Origin: Auricularia sp. M13
Lineage: Eukaryota > Basidiomycota > Agaricomycetes > Auriculariales > Auriculariaceae
Direction: 5' to 3'
Assembly (NCBI GenBank): GCA_037042915.1
Contig: CM073194.1
Location: forward strand, 3,410,001 to 3,474,000
DNA length: 64,000 nt
The notes beneath the pieces are model-generated. The model worked only from the letters and a program-made list of their open reading frames with translations, had not been told where the DNA came from and made no database searches. Position numbers and translations under genes: made by a program. Shown one piece after another: positions 32,398-44,052 of this stretch. The stretch's first letter is position 1, and each line of letters opens with the position of its first letter.

Positions 32398-33466
32398 ATG
32401 TCCTTTGCCGCCGCCAAGCTGCTTGTTCCCCTCGTCCTGCTGCTTCGCGGCGTCACGGCCATCTCATGGGCTCTCATCTTCAATGCCGGCGCCAACGTTT
32501 GGTCTGAGCTCGAGTACACGTACGAGACTGTTTGTCCCGCGTTGCATATCCCTCGAGTCTCATGAGTGTGAAGGATCACCGTTCCGCCTGCCCCTCCCAG
32601 TGATGTGACGAGTGGTCCCTGGGTGAGTTCCCGATGAAATATCACGCGTGCAATTGTCGCTGACTTGTCCACACGCAGTTCTTCTGGGTAATTTTGCTCA
32701 TTTTGTTGTCCGTGAGACGCTAATGATGTGGGCGGCTAGTGTGGCCTTCAACCCAACGGCGGAGGCGTTGTCCAGCCCGTGCTCCAATGGGGACAGAATG
32801 CGCCATCTTACGTGAATCCCAACCCAGTGTTTGCTAAGATTTGGGCCATGGTGCTCTGGACTGTCCCTGCAAACGGATTCAACAATAACAACGTTCGTAA
32901 TCCTGGCTAGTATTGAATGCTGAATTGACGGTGTCTACAGGCGAATCAGAGCCCAGGCATCTGGGCCGCTCAAGGCGACCGCATCGACAGCTTCATGACG
33001 TACGGCAATAACCAGTGAGTAGCGGGAGTTGTCTGAGATGACACGTGCTAATGCATCACGTGCGCCAGGTGGACGCAGACGGCGCGCGTTATTTCTGGCC
33101 AGGCATCCGGCCAGAACAGCGTCAGCACAATCACTGCGAGTCAGTATTTCCAGACCGACTCTGCGGGCGATTCGAACGCCAACTTCTTCGTTTGCGAGTC
33201 CGAGTATGCCATTTCCTATTCGCCGGACTTGAAGCAGCACACTGACAGGGGCTTTCAGGCTCGACGGCTCGCAGACGAACCGCTGGAACTTCAACGTCAC
33301 GTTCACCAACATCAACCTGAGGGCGAAGACGAACGCCGGAGTGCAGGCCCTTTGTCAGACTGCAGTCTCCCATTCCGACGGGAACGGCTTTGCCACCATT
33401 CAGGGATTCCGCATGCTCAATGACACCACGTGCCATTGGGACACGGTCATCTTGACCCCGCCCTGA
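32398..33466 (+). CDS. Secreted protein of unknown function, with a 9-nt microexon
   Basis: Seven exons (32398-32519, 32574-32622, 32679-32687, 32740-32892, 32941-33014, 33069-33203, 33259-33466) give 249 residues in one frame. The N-terminus, MSFAAAKLLVPLVLLLRGVTA, is a signal peptide. The core reads FFWCGLQPNGGGVVQPVLQW, then WAMVLWTVPANG and GDRIDSFMTYG. The C-terminal part has several N-glycosylation sites (NVTF, NDTT). The FFW of the core is encoded by exon 3 alone. The layout suggests a beta-rich extracellular protein of the kind seen in fungal secretomes. I do not recognise a catalytic family. It converges with the NmrA-like gene, 103 bp from stop to stop. Confidence 0.8.
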
Positions 33467-33568
33467 GCATCCGAGATGCTCGTGCACCGTTGTCTTCTAA
33501 GTGTCTGAACGTACGCACGATCGAATATATTGCATTCGGACCAGAAGTGCTGTGGGAAATTGGAACGA

Positions 33569-34937
33569 TCAGAGTTTGCCGCCTCTCAGACTCAGAGCGT
33601 GGGAGATCCAATCCTCGAGATGCGGCATGAGGGAGTGAGGCCGCGTTGGTTTCCAGCCTACGGACAGCGCTCTCTTCGCATCGGCCGCCTGGTTGCCCGC
33701 GGTGATGCTACGTTCATGAGTCAGAGAAGCGTGCTGCTATGAAGAGTGCGACAAGACGCACTAATAGTATGCTCCCACCGCCTTGGCGTCTTCTAGAGTC
33801 ATTTGCGTTACATCTTGACTCGCGGTTAAGCCCGTGGAGTGCAGAATCCGCGCCGCAGCCAAATTCAAGTCTCTCCATTCGAACGTTCCAGCCGACAGGA
33901 AGAAGAACTTGGAGTGCGAAGAAGTCTCCGTCTTTGCAGCAGCGGCCGACAAGGCGTGCTTGGAGAGAAACAGTGCGAACGAAGCCACATCCTCAACGTG
34001 AATCTGGGAGATGTCAACGTGGAAATTTCGGCCGATAAATGGGAATTTGCCACCTCTCCGGAGATGTTGGTTCCTGGACCAACCTGGGCGACCTTTCCGC
34101 CACTCGCCTTGCAGTTCTCCAGGATAATGTCGAAGAACATGCTACTCTTTCGCCCCGGACCAGACGTGGTGCCGCAAATGGCGGGAGGACATATGATATA
34201 GCCATCGATGAGCCGCTCAGAGTCGGCACGGAAGATCCTGCGCATGCGTTTGGCAGCGGTAAGCCCCAATAGGAATCGCAAAGATTTCCTAACCTCTGAT
34301 GTTTCTCATAATGGAAGGGGGCGTCACTGGGCATGGACTTGATGTCTTCTTCGCTCATATCCTGCCAATTTAATTCATCAGTGCTCGCCGACAATGGTGG
34401 CAAGGCGTCGTGGTACGCGCATTCCAAACTTTGGTTTTGCCCTCCTCAAATACGCCAGGGGATTTGTCCAAGATGGCCGTCGTGCCGGTAATGACAATGA
34501 GAACGGGTAGGCTGCCTACAGCTGTCTTCTTCCGCGCAGCAGCAAGCCCAGCAATGATCGCGTCGATATGCGGCAAGACGTCGTACCCGGCGTAGAACAG
34601 GACGTCCGGGGCAATACCAGCGACAGCACGTTGCAAGGTCTGCGCACGATGTCATTAGCTGGGAATATAGAGTGTTGTAATACCCCGCACCTCTGGATCG
34701 TTTTCGTCAAAATGCGCTACGGCATGCGCGCCAGCAGCCAGGATGGCGGCATCGTTCCCAGAGTCACGTGCAAGCACAGTGATGCGCGCGTCGGCGGAGT
34801 CCTGAACGAGCGCGGTCAAGATTGCACCTGATTCTCCCGTCAGAGACTGAGACTTCTGAGCAGGAAAGTCTTTACTTACCGCCAACGTAGCCCGTTGCGC
34901 CGTAAATAGCGATCTTCGATTGGCGTTGCTCGTTCAT
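33569..34937 (-). pseudogene. NAD(P)-binding NmrA/SDR-like protein, frameshifted
   Basis: The start at 34937 gives MNEQRQSKIAIYGATGYVG, a Rossmann nucleotide-binding loop completed across an intron (34828-34879) as GGAILTALV. Then come ITVLARDS, VLFYAGYDVLPHIDAI and the substrate-side segment DGYIICPPAICGTTSG. Later exons give IHVEDVASFALFLSKHA and finish with ALSVGWKPTRPHS before a TGA at 33569. This is the layout of NmrA-like/atypical SDR proteins, which sense or reduce with NAD(P)H. Near 34414-34420 the frame breaks: KTKVWN is in one frame and YHDALPPLSAS in the next, at a GCGC run, with no splice sites to explain it. It is either a recent pseudogene or a small sequence error. Confidence 0.75.
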
Positions 34938-35246
34938 GATGTCGCCCGTGGAGTTCAGGAGAGTAGCGGAAAGAGAACTTCGACTCGGACTGCTTTATAT
35001 ACGCGGCCATGCTCTCCCGGACTGTGGGAATATCTTGCCAAGTGTGTGCACGAAAATGTCTTTTGCGATCTCCTCGGCCGTAAGGAATGACTAAGCGCAA
35101 CTTCAGTATGTGCAAGCATGGTGAGAGTCGTTTGAACTAGCTCACCGCATATTGAGCTTCGAGTCCATAAAAGTACATTGCCCGGTTAGCTCGCAGTTCA
35201 ACTTCAATATTGTACAAGTTATACACTTCAAGCGCATACGCACGAC

Positions 35247-36364
35247 CTATTGGGCCTGTACGTCATCGATGAGCTTGCCCATATCCTCTGCAATGATCTT
35301 GTTCATCTTGCTGCCGGGGTGCAGATGGTCGGCCAGGATCCCCTTGCCATCTGGCGCAAATCCGAAAGCAGCGGGATCGTCAAGAATGCGCGCAAATGTG
35401 TCATAAGACGAATATAGGAAGACGCTGGCATCCTTTGCAGTGTCCTTCTTCCAGGCCGCCACAAGGAGGGAGAGAGTGGCATTCCAGTCACATTCCCGAG
35501 GCACACCGGACACCGAGAGCTTGGACATGCGGCCTATTAATGATAAAAACTCGGTAAGCTGTGGTCACGCCGAAATAGAAGATGCTACTTACCTGGAAAT
35601 CTGTGCAGCGGCGGGAGGTTGACGAACATGAAGTTGCGCACGCCGGCGTTGTACAGGTTGGTGTGCGCGTCAAGCAGTTTGTAAATGAACGTCCCAGGGT
35701 CAACACCCCATGCCACGTCGTTAATACCCACCCAGATGGCTAGTTGAAGATGAAACGATGAGAATCTTCAGGATGATGTACGCCGGTTGGTTGGCGTACC
35801 ACAGAAACTGTCGTCTGCGGTCCAGGAGGCCTTCGCGGGACCGCTAGAGCCAAGAAAGCCCTCGTTGATTCTCCATTTAACACCGTCCACGCGGGCCCCT
35901 CCAACAGCGTAGCAATACGTGAGCGGTGGGGCAGCGTCTTTCGAGCGCATCGCCAAGTAGCCAACCTGTAATATCAAACACTCACTTCAACCTTCGCAAG
36001 ATCGAGCGACGTGAGATGCAGATACCCAGTTCGGCTCTCCCTTTCCAGAAAACGTAACGCCAGGCCATTCTATCCCGAGAGGAAGCTCTGGCGTAGGTCG
36101 TGGGCCTTCGCTGGTGCCGATGTCACAATAGGATGCTCCGCTGAACGTCCAGTTTCACATAAAGGAAAGCGTCCAGGGCGCAAGCCATGTACAAAAAGCG
36201 CAAAAGAAGTTCATGCGTGTTAGCCGCAGCGAAGGGCACAGAACGCGATGTAGAACGGACAAAATGAAGAAATTTTTGACGGAGCTCCAGCCATGCCAAT
36301 GCGGACCAATATCAGTCCAGGATCCTTGGAGATTCATGATACGCTCCGATTCAGACTGTGCCAT
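35247..36364 (-). CDS. GDSL/SGNH-type esterase, CE16-like
   Basis: Exons 36364-36261, 36140-36026, 35965-35800, 35739-35593 and 35533-35247 give 272 residues. Block I with the nucleophile Ser is FGASYCDIGTSEGPRP, formed across a 120-bp intron. Block III is WVGINDVAWG, with the oxyanion Asn, and block V with catalytic Asp and His is LADHLHPGS. PGVTFSGKGEPNWV is typical of fungal CE16-like proteins, which remove acetyl groups from oligosaccharides. No signal peptide is visible with this start, so the protein may be intracellular or a first exon is missing. NMD3 starts 126 bp away on the other strand. Confidence 0.8.
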
Positions 36365-36490
36365 TATCGCAGGGGGTATTGTTGGAGGAGATCGTGGTGG
36401 TTAGAGGGAAAGGCGCGCAAAGATCGCGTAAGCAAAGCAGGCCAAAGCAAGCCACATTTTCGCATCTCTGCCTGTTACCACCACCTCGCG

Positions 36491-38332
36491 ATGCAGTACG
36501 TCGCTCCTACGCCCGTACACCGCGTGCTCTGTGCCGATTGCGGTGCGTACCGTTATTTTTCTTAGCCTGGCATAATCTGAACGGCTTATAGGCACTCCAA
36601 TCGAACCGAATTCCGCGAACCTCTGTGTCGCATGCCTCCGTAATACGTGCGTCCTGGTATGCAACGAGGCCCAGTGTAGCCTAACAACTTGAATACAGCG
36701 TTGATATCACGGAAGGAATACCAAAGCAGTCGGCGCTGTCGTTCTGCAAAAATTGCAATCGCTTCCTCTCGCCACCTTCAGCGTGGACGATCGCGGAGCC
36801 CGAGTCTCGCGAGCTGCTAGCGCTCTGTCTCAAGAAACTAAAAGGGCTCAACAAAGTTCGACTCATCGATGCTGCTTTCGTATGGACGGAGCCGCACAGT
36901 AAGCGCCTAAAAGTCAAGCTCACAGTCCAGAAAGAAGTCAGTCAAAAACCGTCTGGCCTGCTTTCTGCTCACTCAGACGCTCTACATTTCCAGGTCTTTG
37001 CTGGGACAATATTACAGCAGGTCTTCGTCGTTGAATACATTGTGCAGCATGGCCAATGTCCCGACTGCGCGCGCCTCGCGGCGAAAAACACTTGGAAGGC
37101 ACTCGTACAAGTACGGCAAAAGGTCGCACACAAGCGGACCTTCCTGTTTCTGGAGCAGCTCATCTTAAAGCACGGCGCCCAAAAAGACACAATATCCGTC
37201 AAGGAAGTCAAGGATGGCCTCGATTTCTTCTACGCCCAACGGAGTCACGCCATCAAAATGGTCGAATTCCTTGCAGGCGTAGTCCCCACCAAGACGAAAG
37301 GCAGCGAACAACTTCTCGGGCACGACACGCACTCGAACATCAGCAATTACAAGTTCACGTACTCGGTCGAAATTGCGCCGCTCTGCAAGGACGACCTCGT
37401 TTGCTTGACAATGCCTATGGCGCGGTCACTCAGCAATATCAAGTAAGCTCTCATTCTCTAGCACATTATGTAGTGCTCACACTGTCAGCCCGTTAACTAT
37501 ATGTACACGGATTGGTAACTCGATACACCTGCTCGACCCATCGACACTGCAAAGCGCGGAACTGAGCGCGCAAGTATACTTCCGCTCTCCCGTCGACCCG
37601 CTCGCCAATATATCGTCACTGCGCGAGTTCACTGTCCTAGACATCGAGCCGACAGGGCTGACCAGGGGCAAGTGGGTGCTCGCCGACGCGCAAGTCGCGC
37701 TGGGCTCCGCGTTCCGCTCGCATGGCACATCGGCGGACGACGACGACTACATGATGGAGGACGGCGGGGCGGGCGGCGACGGCATCTTCCACACGCGCAC
37801 GCATCTGGGCGGCATCCTGCAGCCGGGCGACACCGCGCTGGGCTACTTCCTGACGCGCGCGAACTACAACTCGGACGCGTTCAGCGCGCTGCAGGCGTCG
37901 CCGCACGCCGCCATCCCGGACATCGTGCTCATCAAGAAGACGTATCCCGCGCGGCGCAAGAAGACGCGCGCGCGTGCGTGGCGCCTCAAGTCCATCGCCA
38001 AGGAGGCAGGCGAGACCGGCGCCGAGGGCGTCGTCGGCCGCATGGGCGGCCGCGACCAGAAGAAGGTCGACGAGGACTACGAGATCTTCTTGCGCGATCT
38101 CGAGGAGGACGTCGAGATGCGCGCTGCCGTCAACTTGTACAAGGCAAAGCCCAATAAGCCGAAAGCAAGCGCGATGGATGTGGACGAGGCCCCACCTGCT
38201 GCCGCCGCTCCTGTCGCCCCCAGCGAGGATGGTACGGAAGACGATCCTGAATTCCCAGATATTAAACTTGACGAGCTGCTGGATGATATGGAGAACTTGG
38301 GCATCGATGACGATGAGCGCGACGAGGAATGA
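36491..38332 (+). CDS. NMD3: 60S ribosomal export adaptor NMD3
   Basis: Five exons (36491-36542, 36592-36646, 36699-36936, 36994-37442, 37489-38332) give 545 residues. The N-terminal zinc-binding region has CADCG, CVACL, CKNC and later CPDC, the four Cys pairs typical of Nmd3. Conserved blocks follow: FVVEYIVQHGQCPDC, RQKVAHKRTFLFLEQLILKH and GLDFFYAQRSHAIKMVEF. The C-terminus is strongly acidic (DEDYEIFLRDLEEDVEM; LDELLDDMENLGIDDDERDE) and carries the export signal in this family. Nmd3 binds the 60S joining face and recruits Crm1 for export from the nucleus. No defect seen. Confidence 0.95.
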
Positions 38333-38909
38333 AGTACACCTGCTCTGTTATCAGTTTTGCGTGTTCTAATTACCATGCGCTAAAACTTCGTAGGAAGATT
38401 TCATCGCGCGCACATGTTCTCCCTCTGGAGCCAAGAGAGCAATGGACCCAAGAGATGACGTGAACTTGAAGTCGAATTGCGCAAAATTTCTGTGCTCACC
38501 GCCCACTACGCATGCCATGATTTAATGACACACGCATCGCCGCAGGCCTGCTCTCTCGTTCACGTCAACGCGACCACGTGTCCGGTTCTCTGCGCACTGT
38601 TGACTGAGGCCCATTCTCAACGCTCTTCCGATCGATTTCGAATCCCTATATTGCGCGCGGTGACCGCGAATGTCGAAAGTCTTTTCCCACTGCCCCTCCA
38701 CCTCAGGTTTAAGCTCAACGCGTGCCATACGTGGTAACCATACTCCACAGTTGTCAATCTGCCGCTTACTGGGAATGGAGACGCCGAACCCTGCTTCGAC
38801 TTCGTGGTTCGGCCATATTCAATCCCGGTGCCGTGCTCCTCATATAGACTCCTTTCCGCGACTCCTCCCTGCTCACCACCTCACACATACCCAGGGACTT
38901 GACCGCTGT

Positions 38910-40069
38910 ATGAGCCTGACAACATTTCCCGAGTTTAACGCCGACACAACTGCGGACGAGGTTGTCGCTGCCTTTCCCGATCAGGTTCGAGGACGCATCT
39001 GTGCGCACCCTGCCTGCTGCGCGTGAATAGCCCTGACCGGCGTCTAGTCGTCGTAACAGGCCCATCTCCCAAGGGAATTGGCGAAGCCACCGTGACTGCA
39101 CTGGCCCGCGGGCATGCTGCAGCACTACTTCTCGTAGGCCATAATCCCGCGAAATACGCTCCTGTGGTGGACGCCGTGCGAGCTATGGATCATTCGCTGG
39201 ATGTCCGCGTGTACAACATCGACCTTGGGTCTTTGACTTCCGTCCGCGCCGGCGCTCAACGAATCCTTTCTGACTTCCAGCGTATCGATGTTCTCATCAA
39301 CAACGCGGGCATGACGCGCGGGGACTACGGAAAAACTGTAGACGGGATCGAGCAGCAATTTGCCATAAACCACGTTGGCCACTTCCTGTTGACGAACCTC
39401 TTGATGCCTGCTCTGCTGAAGAGCGACTCGCCGAGGATCGTGAACGTCTCCAGCGCAGGACACGCCCCGGGGACAGGGGGTTCGCCTTTCATTGATCCGC
39501 AGTATGTATAGCTAACCGACTTCTCAGATTACTCGGACTACAACTTCGAGAATCATCCCTATACATGGCTCGCGGGTTACGCGCAGGCGAAACTGGTGTG
39601 TTGGGTTTTAAACTGAGTTGCGCGTATTCATGAAGCCCTGTAATTCACCAGGCAAATATACAGTTCGCCCAGCAGCTGGCTTCAATACTTGGACCCCGTG
39701 GAGTCACGGCTTTTTCACTTCATCCAGGCAGTAAGTCATCTCAGACTGGCCGTGTTGCAGTTTGACTTATTAGGTATTGTTATAGCCATATGGGGTACCA
39801 ATCTTGGGCGCTACTGTACGGACGAGCAAAACGCTCATTTGCGTGACTTTGTATCCAAGCGGCCCGATTACAAGGAGAAGACGCCTGGCCAAGGGGCGTC
39901 AACCACACTTGTAGCAGCCTTGGATCCAAAGCTCAAGGACAGCAACGGTGCTTATCTCAGCGATTGTCAACCTGTCGGTCCGTTTGGCGAGGGCGCGCAG
40001 CGAAAAGATGCTCCGGAGGAGCTGTGGGAGTTGAGCGAATCGCTTGTAGGACAGAGGTTCAGCTACTAG
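38910..40069 (+). CDS. Short-chain dehydrogenase/reductase
   Basis: Exon 1 (38910-39000) joins exon 2 at 39048 to give [19 protein letters not shown], which holds the TGxxxGIG cofactor loop. NNAG follows, then VNVSSAGH with the catalytic Ser. A later exon has YAQAK, the YxxxK catalytic pair, running into [10 protein letters not shown], and the last gives [13 protein letters not shown]. The order matches retinol-dehydrogenase/WWOX-like SDRs, NAD(P)H-dependent oxidoreductases. The splice after exon 2 is awkward. The good donor GTATGT at 39502 leaves the next exon ([14 protein letters not shown]) one base out of phase. A weaker donor at 39480 restores the frame but removes PFIDPQ. A small indel here cannot be excluded. 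Confidence 0.8.
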
Positions 40070-40287
40070 CCGTTGTCATTTGTGTATGTGCCATATCCAT
40101 AATGTAGTGTGATAATTTTTTCTGACATTGCGTAGTAGACAGGTGATCCAGAATACAGTTGTAAGGTCTCCGCAAAAGGTGATTACGTCGAATTTGGGAC
40201 AGATGGGCCGGTAAGTCTGAGTGCATCACATCGTCAGTATTCATTCGCCTATGATCCACACCCTCCGGTCTGTTCCACTTCATTGTC

Positions 40288-40712
40288 CTAATGAGGCGTG
40301 AGAGAAACCTTGAATTTCCCGTCGCGAAGATCGCAATCCAGCTTGACTCTCCATCTGTATGCCTGAGGCAGCTCCAGGTGAAGCCCGTTGTTCCTCACAG
40401 AATAGGTGGGTCGTTCGACACGCTGCCCAACCCTCTGAAGGAAGCGATGCTGTACGTTGAGATGGATGGCGTCCAGCACGTCGCGCACAGTGAGCGGATG
40501 ATGCGTGCCAGACGTCGAGAATTTCGCGGCCCACGTCCGACCATCGACGTAGAACCAGACATCAAGCTCATGTTTGGGGCTGGTCGTTGCTTCCATGCTC
40601 ATGGAAGCTCGCAGCTCGGCTTCAGTTGCATAGAGGTTGTCGATGACGAAAGAACGCGCGACAGCATCGTACACGATGGCCCCTGATGCCAGTAGGGCAT
40701 GAATTTTGATGA
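40288..40712 (-). CDS. DUF6699-like protein (5-prime end unresolved)
   Basis: The main exon reads IHALLASGAIVYDAVARSF, then ELDVWFYVDGRTWAAKF, and LTVRDVLDAIHLNVQHRF. This fits D6699-type Agaricomycete proteins, which have an L(N/H)PLL...WD start and a V(T)VRDVL block. A GTATGC donor near 40765 and a GGGCAG acceptor at 40713 suggest a short intron and at least one more upstream exon, whose start I cannot fix. The family function is unknown. The stop is at 40288 (TGA), 219 bp after the SDR gene, with which it converges. Confidence 0.55.
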
Positions 40713-40769
40713 CTGCCCAAGTTCAGTCAAAGTCCAAGATCAGGTTGTTCAGGTGAGCATACTGGGGTA

Positions 40770-43341
40770 GGAGATATAATATACGGGAGGTAGTGGAATG
40801 GGTCGGAGGCGCGGAGCGGGCGGACAGACCCAGGTGATCGTGACAGAGGGAACAGCAGCCGATGTCGACTTCGGAGAGTCGGGAGGGTCACACGGCATCG
40901 CGAAGCGAGCGCGGCGTGACTGCATCTCTTCAGTGAAGGGCGGGCAAGTCCACAGGTCACAAGGGGAGAGAAAGAAAGGATGGGGAACCGAGGTGGGCCA
41001 TAGTTATGTATGCATCAACTTGCTCATGTGTACGTATTTTCGGCCCCGCGAGGCGCGTTCTGCTCCCATCTGTATCCGATGTGGCAGTGACTCTGGTCGC
41101 CGGACAGCTGCAATGTTTGGATAAGCGGCACAAGTAATATTTGGCTAACTTGCGGAACAAGCTCGGCCAAACACTGCTCACACAGACTTTGCACGTGACT
41201 ATTATCCGACCGTCAAGAATATCCATATCGCGCCTCGACTGTGGATCGATATCATACAAGGGACGTCCTTGATAACGCCAACAATCAAAATGTCCCCCAC
41301 CCAGGCGTGGGAAATTTCAATACCGCCACCCGGCGATTTGTTGCGGGCCGCGTCTCAAAGTCAGAAATCGACTGCAACGGTTTTCTCGCGTAGTAATTAT
41401 GAAGGAATCACTGCAATAGATGTGATAGGAGCCCAATAGCTCGGAAAGGGCTGTAGGCACTGGCCTAACTTGACTTTGCAGCGATGCCTCATGGCTGTCA
41501 GGTTTTCACACGGATAGGTTCCATTTGGGATAAATGATTCGCTGTTACCGAGCCGCATGCGCCGTGGTCGGGTTTGAGAGGCTTCCTTTTGTCAGATCGA
41601 AGGTGAGCTTGGTAAGAGAGCCCTTGCGGAAGCGCGTGAGACGAAATGGGGAATGGTGGTATTACCATTTTCTTGGACTCAGCCAAACGCTGGTGGGTGA
41701 GAAAGGCAGGTGCAAATAGACAACTGATGTTTCTATTTTTTGTGAGAGCAGGTTTTCCGTTCGGGATCCTGGACAACTGCGCGGTAAAGGAAATAAAAAT
41801 AAAATAAAAAGCCGAGATTAGATGAAGCGTCCAGTCGGCGCGATGCGCCTGAGCTCAGCGAAAGATCTGAAGAGGGCCTAATGCGCATCTCCCTCGTGGA
41901 ATGCCGAGTTGCCGCGTCGCACCTGTGAGAGTGCCGCGCTCGAGCGCTCATGACATGCGTATGCGTAGACGAAGGCTGCTGGGCCACTGGACTGCCTGTT
42001 CGAGTAATAATAGGGTTCCAAGTAACAAGTAACACGTTGGTGGCATCAGTGCCAACTCTCGCAACTAATAGAGCACCATCAGAGTGCCGAATCGCCAGCC
42101 ACATGAATCGAGCACACCCTTCGGACCGGGCCGACCCCTGGAAAAGCAACCGTCCCTGGCCGGCTGATACACGGCGAGCAGTTATTTCCTACGTCGGATG
42201 TACAGCCTCGTCCCAGCTTCCGGGAACTGTAGGTTTGACTGGCAGAAGCCGCGAGACCAAGGCAGAGGGTCACGCCTCCGGCCACTCGAGTTTCCAGAAT
42301 GAGACGTATGTGCTATGTCGTATCTCCGTTATCCTACAGTTGCCGCCGCCGGTGTTTCAGGGAAGCCCAGGACTTGAAATCCGACTCAGGAACATGGGAG
42401 CAGCAAGAAGAGGATCTACATTCGGCGTCTGCCCTGTCGAATCTCAGATCTCAGTTCTCGGATAACGCCCACCGAGACTGGCATTCGAGGAACTGTCGAC
42501 CGGCGGTGGACGAACCCCCTGCGAATCTTAGAGCCACTTCGTACTCCGGATCCGCCGAGCAGTTCCCGCCATCGCTAAAACATCAACATTGAATCGAGTT
42601 GCCCGAACCGGTGAAATGTGGGACACTGCGTGTGCGCGCTTGGCGTGACACTGACAGCCCGTGGATAAGCCAATATGAAGCAATTGCTGCAAAGTACGCA
42701 GGACTGGCCGCGCGGAGTGACGGATCTTGCATCCCAGGTTGGAATTTCACCGTGCAGTGGGAGTCCGCGAAGCGCTCGGGAACAAGATATCCTAGGCAGT
42801 GGCGTTTGAGCTGTTGCCTTTGTTTTGTTACGACGTCGTGTTGAACTCGAATCAACCTTCCTCATTGAGAGAGCGGGTGGTATAGTACGAAATATCATCA
42901 CTTCCGCCGAAGTTTGCCGACCGCAAAACAGCAGGCAGTTGGCTGTAGTCCAGGAACCCAGGCAATGTTGACGAGCGTTCGAATCGAAGCAGGCTTCCTG
43001 ACTGAGAGAGCAGCATACAGTGGTACTGTGATATAAGCGACGACGAGACTGCAGAATCAGGTCAGCCGAGCAATTCGGTCCCGTTTAATTGAATGTTCGC
43101 AGCAGGCCCCGACGGAGGTTGGAAAATTTCCTGAGCTTCGAGCAGACGCTGGGCCACGGCTGGAAAGCAAGCATTTTCCACCGAAGCTTACATCAGCATT
43201 GGCCTTGATATCTTCGGAATCTGCTCTACGTTGAGTGCAAGGCACGCAGGTCCAAGACATCGGAATGGACAGGTTTGCCAACAAAGCTTCGCGCGGTAAA
43301 TGTGAGATGGAATTGTATTGAACCAAAACCGGGGCTAAAAT
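40770..43341. other. No gene recognised (2.6 kb)
   Basis: Many short frames, none with a recognisable domain or exon chain. The short A-rich run aaataaaaataaaataaa near 41791 may mark a transcript end. I see no inverted or direct repeat of note. Confidence 0.4.
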
Positions 43342-43950
43342 TTAGTTGTACGGGCGCGGAGCAGAGTTGGCGGATTGGCACTGGAGATTATCAGCATGCT
43401 GGCTACAGCGAAGTGGACAAAGAGATACATACAGCCTTGAGCTGCTCAAGGTACCAGTTGCAGCCGTTGACATCGTTGGTCTCGAGGCACTTAGTAAACT
43501 CTGCCGGTGCCGCGTCAGCAAATGCGGCATGAACCCGAAGCAAAGCACAGCGAGCGCACCCTTGACCTGGAAGTCGCACGCCGCATTAACATGCTGCATC
43601 TGTTGCTGCTGAACGGGCTCAGCGGGCGCGGCAGCATCTGAACGGCCGCCAAAGAGCATGTTGGAGATGCCGTGGCCGATGGTCGAGCCCACGGCGACGC
43701 TGCCGGCCGTGGCGGCCATCTGCGCAAGCATTCCCGGGCCGCCAGACGCGGCCTGGGCAGGCGCTGCGGTCGCTGCTGCCGCCGGGGGCGGCATGGGCGC
43801 ATGGCGGGCCGCCGGAGCTGGCGCGGCCATTGTCGAGGCGCTGCGGGTCTGGGCAGGCGCGGGGCGCGGGGCTGGGCGGGAGCGGGACTGGCGCTGCAAT
43901 GGGCGGTGAGCCCGAGCTCTCGAATGGTATTAGAGGCGACTTACAGGCAT
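43342..43950 (-). CDS. MIX17: Twin CX9C mitochondrial protein, MIX17/CHCHD2-like
   Basis: Four exons (43950-43945, 43893-43560, 43500-43433, 43380-43342) give 148 residues. The start MP is encoded in a 6-nt first coding exon. An Arg/Pro/Ala-rich presequence-like region follows, then VGSTIGHGISNMLFGG. Joining the exons gives CDFQVKEFTKC and CNWYLEQLKAC, two CX9C motifs that should form a disulphide-linked CHCH hairpin. Proteins of this group are oxidised by Mia40 in the mitochondrial intermembrane space and, in animals (CHCHD2/10), affect respiration and cristae. The second Cys of the last motif is only reached by splicing into the 39-nt last exon, which supports the model. Confidence 0.88.
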
Positions 43951-44052
43951 GGTTGTGGGCGCTGGTGCTGGTTCGGGACAGACAGAGAGCGGAAATTTTC
44001 AAGGTCCGCGCGTTGCAACTCTGCTTAATTCCCTCGCGCTCATTCGCCAGCG
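43951..44052. promoter_or_regulatory. Bidirectional promoter of two mitochondrial genes
   Basis: Only 102 bp separate the ATG codons of the MIX17-like (minus) and MBA1-like (plus) genes. Both products belong in mitochondria. The two leaders and core promoters must share this space. No TATA box is visible. Confidence 0.6.
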
